Shown one piece after another: positions 7,605-15,173 of a stretch of 16,576 nucleotides of DNA. The DNA comes from Flammeovirgaceae bacterium UBA2786. GTDB lineage: Bacteria > Bacteroidota > Bacteroidia > Cytophagales > Cyclobacteriaceae. How positions within the stretch are numbered: position 1 is the stretch's first letter; the number at the start of each line of letters is the position of its first letter. The stretch spans positions 28,064 through 44,639 of the forward strand of contig DEIA01000019.1 in assembly GCA_002352225.1 (NCBI GenBank), read 5' to 3'. Made by a program: the position numbers and the translations under genes. Under the pieces are notes generated by a model. It had not been told where the DNA came from. It saw nothing but the letters and a program-made list of their open reading frames with translations, and made no database searches.

Positions 7605-7849
7605 GTGCTCAAGTTAAGAAATATTTAATATCATCAACTCAGGAAAACTACATCAAGCGTACCATTTACTTCTTATTGGGTTATTTAATTATTAAAAATT
7701 ACTAATGCGCAGTTAATGTTCCTCAACATGCCCGATCTTTATGATCGAACCTTCTGTTGCCTTCTGTTAAGGTTGCAGCTTTAAAGGTCTAACACCTTGT
7801 TTGAACCTAAAAACGGAATTTTAATGTTTGTAAAAAAAACCTATAAGAT

Positions 7850-8599
7850 ATGAGACTAAAAAACAAAGTGGCCATCATTACCGGTGCAGCATCGGGCATG
7901 GGCGAAGCAATGGCTTATCTTTTTTCTGCCGAAGGCGCTAATGTGGTGGCCACCGATTTGCAAACAGAAAAACTCAACAACCTGGTGGCTAAAATTAACC
8001 AACAGGGCGGCCATGCAATTGGTATTACTCACAATGTGGCCGACCGCAAAGTGTGGACTGAACAGGTGATTCCGCAAACCATCAAAGCTTTTGGCAAGAT
8101 TGATATACTGGTAAACAATGCAGGCATATCGGTGCCCACTCCGTTTGAAGAACAAACCGATGAACTTTGGGCAAAAACATACGCCATCAACTTAAATAGT
8201 GTAATGCTGGGCATGCAAGCCGTATTGCCTGATATGAAAAAGCACGGTGGTAGCATTGTAAATATTTCTTCTATTGCAGCTCTAACAGGAATGTCGGGAG
8301 CCGGTTCCTATACGGCTTCCAAAGGCGGTGTGTCGGCCATTACCCGGGCTGCAGCGGTAGATTGGGGTAGTTTTGGAATACGGGTAAATGCGATTAATCC
8401 CGGCTATATACTTACGCCCATGAGTGAAGCATTTTTGAATAACGAGCAATACAAAGCTGCATTAATGCCTGTTATTCCTTTAAAGTCGTATGGTAATGCC
8501 GGCAGCATTGCACAGGCGGCTTTGTTTTTAGCTTCCGATGAGTCGGCTTATGTAACCGGGGTAAACCTGCCGGTAGATGGCGGGACTACGATTGCATAA
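7850..8599 (+). CDS. SDR family NAD(P)-dependent oxidoreductase
   Basis: 249 aa, a classical short-chain dehydrogenase/reductase. The cofactor motif TGAASGMG lies at 11-18, D36 at the end of the second strand suggests NAD(H) rather than NADP(H), and NNAG is at 89-92. The catalytic triad is S141 (NISS), Y154 and K158 (YTASK), with the Asn of INLNSV as the fourth member. NPGYILTPM follows the active site and the C-terminus TGVNLPVDGG is typical. Cytoplasmic; it would oxidise an alcohol or reduce a ketone, possibly a sugar, polyol or acyl substrate, which cannot be told from sequence. It is divergent from the TIM-barrel protein and 107 bp upstream of dps. The leader is A-rich with no clear Shine-Dalgarno. 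Confidence 0.93.
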   Translation: MRLKNKVAIITGAASGMGEAMAYLFSAEGANVVATDLQTEKLNNLVAKINQQGGHAIGITHNVADRKVWTEQVIPQTIKAFGKIDILVNNAGISVPTPFEEQTDELWAKTYAINLNSVMLGMQAVLPDMKKHGGSIVNISSIAALTGMSGAGSYTASKGGVSAITRAAAVDWGSFGIRVNAINPGYILTPMSEAFLNNEQYKAALMPVIPLKSYGNAGSIAQAALFLASDESAYVTGVNLPVDGGTTIA

Positions 8600-8706
8600 A
8601 AAGATTAAGCCAGTAGCCGTTTAATTCCTCTATAAGTCGCTCTAAATTTTATTAACTTTAGAATCAGGCAAATCAAAAAAAAACAGAGTAACCAAAAAAA
8701 ATAATT

Positions 8707-9186
8707 ATGGCAAAAGCAGATATTGGCCTCACGCCAAAACAAACCGAAATCATTGCAAAAATCCTTTCCCCACTTTTAGCCGATGAATTTTTGCTATATC
8801 TAAAAGCAAGAAATGCCCATTGGAATATTGAGGGTCCTGATTTTCACACGGTGCATGTTTATTTTGAACAGTTATACACCGAACTGGAAGGAGTTGTGGA
8901 TGGAGTAGCCGAACGACTTAGAAAAATAGGCCATTACGCCCCTGCTACCATGAAGGACTACCTTCAACTTACGCATCTTAGCGAAAAAAGAGCAAGCAAA
9001 AATAACAGCCTTAGTTTTATGAAAGATTTGCTTGCCGATCATGATGCCATTATCGTTTACCTGCGCGAGAGTATTGTGAAGCTTGGAAAAGAAGTGGAGC
9101 ACGCCTATGGAACAAGCGATTACCTTACTACGCTTATGGAGCAACATGAGACCACTGCCTGGATGTTGCGTTCGCATCTGAAATGA
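8707..9186 (+). CDS. dps: Dps-type DNA-protecting ferritin-like protein
   Basis: 159 aa, typical for the family. The intersubunit ferroxidase residues are all present at the expected spacings: H38 in HWNIEGP, H50 in FHTVHVYF, D65 and E69 in VVDGVAERL. It would form a dodecameric cage that oxidises ferrous iron with hydrogen peroxide and stores it, protecting DNA under oxidative stress or starvation. The N-terminus is short with few lysines (K3, K11), so direct DNA binding through a Lys-rich tail looks weak. A box TAACTTTA at 8653-8660 is one base from the Bacteroidota -7 consensus but lacks a clear -33 TTG. The gene is followed 101 bp later by the end of a convergent gene; AGAAAG (9194-9199) and CTTTCT (9210-9215) there could form a weak hairpin. 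Confidence 0.95.
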   Translation: MAKADIGLTPKQTEIIAKILSPLLADEFLLYLKARNAHWNIEGPDFHTVHVYFEQLYTELEGVVDGVAERLRKIGHYAPATMKDYLQLTHLSEKRASKNNSLSFMKDLLADHDAIIVYLRESIVKLGKEVEHAYGTSDYLTTLMEQHETTAWMLRSHLK

Positions 9187-9287
9187 TTCGTTCAGAAAGA
9201 AACCATTTGCTTTCTCCAACCATAGAGTTAATCCTTAAATCTGTTGTTCGATTTTTTTTGTTGACTTAAACCGGGAACCTGCCGTAA

Positions 9288-10778
9288 TCATTTCCCATCA
9301 GTCGGTTTCCTTTTCTTGTTCATCTGCCATTCAAACCCAACTCTTACATTTACTTTATCGGCATACGGACTCATGTCGTCTTTATCGCGGAAGTTGTAGA
9401 GCAACTCGCTGTTGCCTTTCAGCTTTTTGTAAACCGTAAATTCTTTTTTGATGCCTGCGAAAATGCTGGTAATCCATCTCCGGTCAAACGGATCGTACCC
9501 CATCCGGCTTGCCAGCAACGGTGGTATGGTGGTGTTCATTGTTTCGGGTTGCAGCGTAAAGCTGATGCCTTTTGCCCACCTGAACTGAACTATAGCACGC
9601 GGGCCATAGATGCGTTCGTGGTTTCCTGAAATCTTCAAGCCGTCAAATGGTAATCGTTCGTTCCATCCTGCTCCGGCTGAAAGGCGCGGCCTGATTCTGT
9701 ATTGCAAAGATGGGTTTATATCCAGCAGGAAGTATTGCGACTTCTGAAACTGTAACGTAATGCCCGGTACAAGGCGTTCAATAAAAGGTTTGCCTTTCAA
9801 TGGATTTGGCAGGCGTTTAGGAAGATCAGCCAAACTCTGCACTTCGCTGTATTTGCTTTTGAGTTTACTCATTTTGTCCATAGCCTGTTGAAGAACTGCC
9901 TCCTTACCCGCAAAGTGATCCTGCGCGGCATTCAGGATTTGTTCCTGTACTGCTTCTTTAGCCATGTTCATTAATGCTGCTGAATCGGGTTTGGCTTTTT
10001 CCATTAAGGCTTTGCCTTCCTGTAATTGTTCCATGCCTTCAATGCCCGCTATTTTGCTTTCAATGGTCTTGTCGATGTTTTTTACTTCATCGAGGTTGCC
10101 TTGCGTGAGTTGCTTTACATCCTTGGCATAGCCGGTGAGTTCTTTTGTGGTGTTGCTGATCTGGTTCAGATTAATATCCCCGGTAAGGTTTTTCAGGTTG
10201 GGGTCTAACTTAAGCTGGTCGGTGAGCGTAGGCAGTTGGGTGTTGCCGAGGTTCGGAAGATCGATGTTGTTCAGCGAAAGGTTGGTTGTATTTAACCCGG
10301 GCAACGTATATGCGTTAATTGACTGCTTAAGATTATTAACTGGCCCTTGCAGTTCTTCGGGCAGGTTGATTTCGTTGAGGGACTGCGTGGCTTTGGATTT
10401 AAGGTCGCTGAGTTTCGTGTTGACTTCGTTCAGCTTTTGGGTTTGCAGTTGATTGAGGCTGTCTAATTGCCGGGTTAGTTTATCCGTAGGGATTTTTAAA
10501 TTGTTCAGGCTGTCTATCTTATGTTGCAGGTTGTTGCGCGTGGCATTGATGCTGTTAATCTCTTGCTGAAAACTGTTGTGAATGCTGTCTGCTTTGGATT
10601 GAAAAGCAAGGGTAACGGAATCGGCTTTTTTGATTTTGCCGGAAAGCAGGCTATCGATCTGGTTTATGTGCGGGGATAATGAATCTGCAAGGTGCAGCTT
10701 GCTGAACAGGCTGTCCGGCTGCCGTCCATAAACCAGCGCGGTACACAAAAACAGCCCGAAAACAAGCCTGTATTTCAT
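9288..10778 (-). CDS. Secreted coiled-coil protein with beta-barrel-like C-terminus
   Basis: 496 aa from the ATG at 10778. A TTG 15 bases upstream would add MYLPP in front of an otherwise perfect signal peptide and is less likely. The N-terminus MKYRLVFGLFLCTALVYG is a signal peptide. Residues about 25-325 are rich in Leu, Asn, Gln, Lys, Asp and Ser with repeated LDSLN- and L(N/D)LxN-type patterns: a long coiled coil (to about 150), a Leu/Asn-rich segment (about 150-215), then more helix. From about 330 (RLVPGITLQFQ) to the end, alternating aromatic strands such as YFLLDINPSLQYRIRPRLSAG suggest an outer-membrane barrel or periplasmic beta domain. Function is not recognised; the layout recalls envelope proteins that pair a periplasmic coiled coil with an outer-membrane anchor. 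It converges on dps and diverges from the RHS cassette. Confidence 0.75.
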   Translation of the reverse strand: MKYRLVFGLFLCTALVYGRQPDSLFSKLHLADSLSPHINQIDSLLSGKIKKADSVTLAFQSKADSIHNSFQQEINSINATRNNLQHKIDSLNNLKIPTDKLTRQLDSLNQLQTQKLNEVNTKLSDLKSKATQSLNEINLPEELQGPVNNLKQSINAYTLPGLNTTNLSLNNIDLPNLGNTQLPTLTDQLKLDPNLKNLTGDINLNQISNTTKELTGYAKDVKQLTQGNLDEVKNIDKTIESKIAGIEGMEQLQEGKALMEKAKPDSAALMNMAKEAVQEQILNAAQDHFAGKEAVLQQAMDKMSKLKSKYSEVQSLADLPKRLPNPLKGKPFIERLVPGITLQFQKSQYFLLDINPSLQYRIRPRLSAGAGWNERLPFDGLKISGNHERIYGPRAIVQFRWAKGISFTLQPETMNTTIPPLLASRMGYDPFDRRWITSIFAGIKKEFTVYKKLKGNSELLYNFRDKDDMSPYADKVNVRVGFEWQMNKKRKPTDGK

Positions 10779-10846
10779 AGGGGGAAGATACAAAATGCCG
10801 GATTATTGTTGGGCTAATCAACAATCATTCCGTCAACTTATTTTAG

Positions 10847-10887
10847 AGCGAGACAGAAATCTAGGTGCTGTTCGACATTGTCTCGCT
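10847..10887. repeat. Inverted repeat AGCGAGACA/TGTCTCGCT
   Basis: Perfect 9-bp arms at 10847-10855 and 10879-10887 are separated by 23 nt. It could be a transcript hairpin, a regulator site or the remnant of a mobile element end. There is no T-run next to it, which argues against a simple terminator. Confidence 0.6.
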
Positions 10888-10939
10888 GTTGCAGGATAGA
10901 ACGACAGATTAAAGAATTTTAAAATCCTTTCTCAACTGG

Positions 10940-10961
10940 ATTTGGGATTGCAAGCCCAAAT
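10940..10961. repeat. REP-like hairpin ATTTGGG-N8-CCCAAAT
   Basis: Perfect 7-bp arms surround an 8-base loop that itself contains the palindrome TTGCAA. Short palindromes with a central TTGCAA-like core are often scattered in Bacteroidota genomes, some linked to REP-associated transposases; that parallel is from memory. Only one copy is in the window. Confidence 0.5.
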
Positions 10962-11220
10962 AGCCTGAAAAATTTTTGTGTTGAAGTTAGGTAAGCACTC
11001 TAACAGGATGTAATATCTTCAATTTCCAGAGTAACTTTTCAATACCAACAATTTACAGATTCATTTTTTAAAATACTGATTTCCAGCATTGAATAAGATA
11101 TTACCTTAAACTTAAAGATCACCCTTACTGAAATAAAAAGTCATGTATGAAATGTTGAAAAAGTAAATTGCTGTATAAAGTCCAGCCGCATTACCTTTAA
11201 GGGTACTGCCTATACCCACC

Positions 11221-14200
11221 ATGAAGACTACCCTTACATCTTTTCTCCTGTTAACCGGATCAGCCGTTCTTTCACAACCTTCCATTCCTGTGGATTTATT
11301 AACAGGGCGGGCAGAGATAACCATACCGCTTGGCTCAATTACTACAAATGACCTTACGGCACCCTTTCTGCTTGCATATGAAAGTTCTGGTATTAAACCT
11401 CATGAAGCTGGAGGAAATGCCGGAGTCAATTGGAATTTGGTGGCGGGGGGAAGTGTGAGAAGAGAAGTTCGTTCTTTACCGGATGACTACCAGGGAAATT
11501 CTCAAGACACTAATGACAACCGCAGGGGCTGGCTGGTTAATGGCAACGCACAGCTTATAAACTCTTTTGTTCCTAACGGAGATGATAACCTTACCGTCTG
11601 TGCCGATGAGGCAAGCGACTGGTCATTCATAAATGGGCTGGGTTACCAGGTTGACACGGAACCCGATATTTTTAGTTTTAATGCACCCGGCCTTAGTGGA
11701 CAATTTGTTTTTGGCGCAGATATGCAACCCAAACTTATTCCATATCAAGACCTCAAAGTTGAGCCACAATTTTTATCAGGGAAAATAGTTTCGATAACCA
11801 TTACACGTAATGATGGAGTGAAGTATGTCTTTGCATATGCTGAAAAAACAGTTCGAAAAGTAAATTACTTCTCAAATTCGAATGCACCGTTATCACAGTT
11901 TTCAACAGAACTTGAGCAGTACAGAAAGTCAACGGAGTTTACTTCAGCATGGAACCTTACTAAAATTCAAACAGTCTCGGGAAATGAGATCACATTTTGT
12001 TATGGAAGTTGTGGGCTTGGAACAAATCATTTTGAAGATGTTTTTAACTCAGAAAGAGAAGTAAGAATTACCAACACAGGCAGTAATGCAACAAGTCAGG
12101 CATTTCGGCAATATAAGATTAAGGATGTTGTAACAAGTTCGTTCCTGTCAAGTATCTACTCAAGATCGATGCGTGTTGAATTTTTATATACTCATTACAA
12201 TAGATTGGTTCAGGTTAATGTGGTCGATCAAGCTCTTGGTAATCGCAAGGTTTTTAAACTGAACTATAAAGCAGTTAGAAACCCTTCCGAAGATAGAGGT
12301 AAGGAATTTTTATTTGGTGTAACAGAAGCAAGCAACTCTTGTGAAAACTTTCCATCATTTACTTTTGAATACTATGATGTAACACCGGCTTCCAGCTATC
12401 AGACAACATCACTTACTTTTAATCGGCCTACAAATGAGACTGAGCAAGAGACAAAACTTGATTATTGGGGTTATTTTAACAATACCGCGGAGTCAAAAAA
12501 TCCAACAGTCTATTTCTTTGCTGCAAAAAGTAACGCGGAGCGGTATCGCTATTACCCAATAACAGGCCAATCCCCAACGGCTACAATAAATGGAGCGAAC
12601 AGAGCAGTGAACAGCACGACTGTTGTTTATGGGTCACTGAAAAAAATAACCTACCCAACCGGAGGGACAGCAACCATAACTTATGAACCCAATCAGTATC
12701 ACGATCACGAAGCAAACCTAACTCAATATGGTCCGGGGATACGAACTAAGAAAATTGAATTTACGGATCCAATAGGTGGGGCCCCATCAACTATAATTGA
12801 GTACGAGTACAAAACAACTTCGGGTGGTTCAAGCGGAAAGATGGTATATAGATCAGTTTTTGGTTACCATGATGTAGGGTCATTTTATGCCATTCAAGAT
12901 GATCAATCGCCTTCACCAATAGTGCTGTATCAAAGAGCTACCAGAAAGCAAGCTGGCCTTGGCAGTACTTCTACAGAGTTTCTTTTACCGGGCACCTATC
13001 CACTCGTAACGGATGCACCTGACTGGACAGCGTCAAAAGTAAAAATAGCTCGAGCCTCCTGCGTTTCAGTAGGACAGCTTACCACCGGGCACTACCTTTT
13101 TCCTTATCCGGACAATACAACTTTCGACTTTGAGCGTGGTTTAGTTTCAAAAGTTACTCAGTTTAAAGAAAATGGAGATTTCGTTACCGAATCCAATTTT
13201 ACTTATCAGAGGCTCACTACCACTTCTCAGGTAGTGAAGGGTCTTCGTTTTCAGAAATTAAACGGCACGACAAACCTGGCAAGTGGAGCTAATTCAAATT
13301 CTAATTTGTTTGTGTATAGTCATTACAATCTGTTAGCTAATGTTGGAAAAGTTATGGTAAGTGAAGCTACCAGCAGTTGGGACATGACTGATCAGAGTAA
13401 ACTTACCACCTCAACAACTAATTACACTTTTAGTAATGTACATCAAATGCTTACTTCGATGTCAACCGCTAACAGTGATGGAATAATTCATAAAACAAGA
13501 TACAAATACGCAAAGGACTTTAATCACCTAACGCAACCTTTAAGCTCGGATGTTAAATCAATGATGATAAAGAAAATGAATGATGAGAATCTCCATGGTA
13601 CTATTATCGAAACTATAACTTCTATTGATAACGGAACAGAAACCATTACAAATGCAAGCCTGGGTTTGTTTGGTAGTTTTCCGGATTCTCTTAATACAAA
13701 GCAACGAGTTTTGCCAATTGAGACTCGCACTTTTACAGGTACAGGAGGGTATCAAGAGGCAACCGTTACGCCTGCTTCCGGGGCTAACCAGGTACTAACC
13801 TTTAATCCTGCCGTGTATAGACTGGGAACTACTGTAACAGGATATGATTACGCGGATAATCCACTGGGCTCTGTTGATGCCTCAAAGAATCGGTCGGGTG
13901 TACATTATGGGTACAAAAAAACAACTCCTGTTCTTGAAATAGATAATGGCTTACCGGATGAAGTGGTATATAATGGTTTTGAAACCTACACTGGCTATGA
14001 ATTGAATATTGTTGCGCCTTCGATATTAACCTTAACCAACGGGTGGACGGGACGTAAGGCAGCTCAGTTAGATGCCACTAAGGTGCTTGAGAAAAACGTA
14101 GTAACAAAAGGCCTTGGCCGGTACTATAAATTCTCTTGCCGAGTTCTCGCTTCCAGTTCTAGACAGATAAACTTTAAAGTATATAATGGAGCAACACTTG

Positions 14201-15168
14201 TAGTAACAGGTATAGCTTCCTATGCATCGGGTGATGCAGGCCAATGGCGGTACCTGGAAGGTAGAGTTGACATGAATTCAGCGCCCTCAACCTTTAAACT
14301 CCGGGTTGATGTTTCTGGTACCCTAACCATTGATGATATTTTATTTTATCCGGAATCTTCTACAGTTTCAACATTTACCCATGAGCCATTGATTGGCCGA
14401 ACCTCCCAAACTAATTCTAATGGGATAACCGCTTTTTCTGAATATGACAACCTGGGTAGATTAAAATACATTAGCGATCAGGACAAAGGACTGAGGCAAA
14501 TGGTGGATTATTATTTTGCTCAGCAAGCGTTCCCTGTGATTTCTGCTGATATTTATGCTACCCATGCAGTACATCAGGTTGTGAAAGATGTAACTGTTCA
14601 GTACACGGCAAACACAAGTTATAATTGCGGCTTAGCTCCCTTAACTTACGACTGGTACGTTGATGGGGTTAAATTAGGTAGCAACACTACGTCATTCCAG
14701 TATCAATACACCCAAGCAAAAGTTTATGTTCTAAAGTTGGTAGTCTCTCATCCGGTCTATCAATCAGCAGAAAGTACGATTGTTTACGATGTTAAAAATT
14801 TACATGGAACAGGACCCATCACGGTTGGGGTTACTGACAATGCGGGTACCAATTCCTACGCCTATTGCGATCCTTATCATACAAAAACATTCACTGCAGC
14901 CCTGAATGGTTGTTATGTATTACAAGATGTTTCGGTTGTCTGGTTTTACAAAACAGGAACGGTATGGAATGAAATTGTACTGCCTCTAGTTCCTTCTGAT
15001 CCTCGAATCCTTGTGTTTGATCCAATTGTCGCGTTTAATGGCATAGGAAACTTGTCTGCGTATCAGATAAAATGCGAAGTAAGTACTACCTGCCCGATAA
15101 CAGGTAATAGTTCCTTTAGTAGTTCTACTTTGTCTATTTCATACAACGACAGTACCCAATGCCAATAA
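11221..15168 (+). CDS. Large secreted RHS/YD-type protein with carbohydrate-binding-like and PKD-like domains
   Basis: 1315 aa. A signal peptide (MKTTLTSFLLLTGSAVLSQ) is followed by IPVDLLTGRAEITIPLGS, the usual opening of large Bacteroidota RHS-associated proteins. Residues about 20-560 form a beta-rich region including YPTGGTATITYEPNQY (from about 478) and GPGIRTKKI (about 504-512). GYDYADNPLGS and HYGYKK (about 875-900) recall YD repeats. Residues about 917-1045 look like a jelly-roll carbohydrate-binding domain (NGFETY start, GQWRYLEGRV, IDDILFYPES end). One clear YD repeat follows (SNGITAFSEYDNLGRLKYI, 1066-1084), then one or two PKD/Ig-like domains with Cys residues (about 1125-1315). 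No RHS core, protease motif, toxin domain or T9SS C-terminal sorting domain is seen, so it is not a stand-alone polymorphic toxin. It is probably a surface or secreted shell or adhesin subunit. The next gene starts 5 nt after its stop, suggesting a coupled operon. Confidence 0.8.
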   Translation: MKTTLTSFLLLTGSAVLSQPSIPVDLLTGRAEITIPLGSITTNDLTAPFLLAYESSGIKPHEAGGNAGVNWNLVAGGSVRREVRSLPDDYQGNSQDTNDNRRGWLVNGNAQLINSFVPNGDDNLTVCADEASDWSFINGLGYQVDTEPDIFSFNAPGLSGQFVFGADMQPKLIPYQDLKVEPQFLSGKIVSITITRNDGVKYVFAYAEKTVRKVNYFSNSNAPLSQFSTELEQYRKSTEFTSAWNLTKIQTVSGNEITFCYGSCGLGTNHFEDVFNSEREVRITNTGSNATSQAFRQYKIKDVVTSSFLSSIYSRSMRVEFLYTHYNRLVQVNVVDQALGNRKVFKLNYKAVRNPSEDRGKEFLFGVTEASNSCENFPSFTFEYYDVTPASSYQTTSLTFNRPTNETEQETKLDYWGYFNNTAESKNPTVYFFAAKSNAERYRYYPITGQSPTATINGANRAVNSTTVVYGSLKKITYPTGGTATITYEPNQYHDHEANLTQYGPGIRTKKIEFTDPIGGAPSTIIEYEYKTTSGGSSGKMVYRSVFGYHDVGSFYAIQDDQSPSPIVLYQRATRKQAGLGSTSTEFLLPGTYPLVTDAPDWTASKVKIARASCVSVGQLTTGHYLFPYPDNTTFDFERGLVSKVTQFKENGDFVTESNFTYQRLTTTSQVVKGLRFQKLNGTTNLASGANSNSNLFVYSHYNLLANVGKVMVSEATSSWDMTDQSKLTTSTTNYTFSNVHQMLTSMSTANSDGIIHKTRYKYAKDFNHLTQPLSSDVKSMMIKKMNDENLHGTIIETITSIDNGTETITNASLGLFGSFPDSLNTKQRVLPIETRTFTGTGGYQEATVTPASGANQVLTFNPAVYRLGTTVTGYDYADNPLGSVDASKNRSGVHYGYKKTTPVLEIDNGLPDEVVYNGFETYTGYELNIVAPSILTLTNGWTGRKAAQLDATKVLEKNVVTKGLGRYYKFSCRVLASSSRQINFKVYNGATLVVTGIASYASGDAGQWRYLEGRVDMNSAPSTFKLRVDVSGTLTIDDILFYPESSTVSTFTHEPLIGRTSQTNSNGITAFSEYDNLGRLKYISDQDKGLRQMVDYYFAQQAFPVISADIYATHAVHQVVKDVTVQYTANTSYNCGLAPLTYDWYVDGVKLGSNTTSFQYQYTQAKVYVLKLVVSHPVYQSAESTIVYDVKNLHGTGPITVGVTDNAGTNSYAYCDPYHTKTFTAALNGCYVLQDVSVVWFYKTGTVWNEIVLPLVPSDPRILVFDPIVAFNGIGNLSAYQIKCEVSTTCPITGNSSFSSSTLSISYNDSTQCQ

Positions 15169-15173
15169 ATTTT

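Larger units (their letters stand above)
10779..11220. other. AT-rich intergenic spacer before the RHS-type cassette
   Basis: 442 bp with no convincing gene. It holds three inverted repeats close together: ATTGTTG/CAACAAT (10805-10811 and 10819-10825), AGCGAGACA/TGTCTCGCT (10847-10855 and 10879-10887) and ATTTGGG/CCCAAAT (10940-10946 and 10955-10961). The rest is AT-rich. It must carry promoters for the genes on both sides, but I see no good TAnnTTTG box. The first ATG in frame for the cassette is at 11221, after an in-frame stop at 11176-11178. Confidence 0.6.

Noticed and set aside
9194..9215. Terminator after dps
   Set aside because: The stem is only 6 bp and A/T-rich, and the T-run lies some 35 bases further on, so it is too weak to list as a terminator.
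10779..10793. Upstream TTG start for the coiled-coil protein, adding MYLPP
   Set aside because: The ATG at 10778 begins a normal signal peptide directly, whereas the extension adds residues out of character ahead of it.
10779..11220. Decayed transposase gene in the spacer
   Set aside because: The inverted repeats suggested it, but no frame shows transposase-like residues, so only the repeats are listed.
11112..11324. 70-codon minus-strand open frame across the RHS start
   Set aside because: It overlaps the signal peptide and conserved opening of the RHS-type gene and has no signal of its own.
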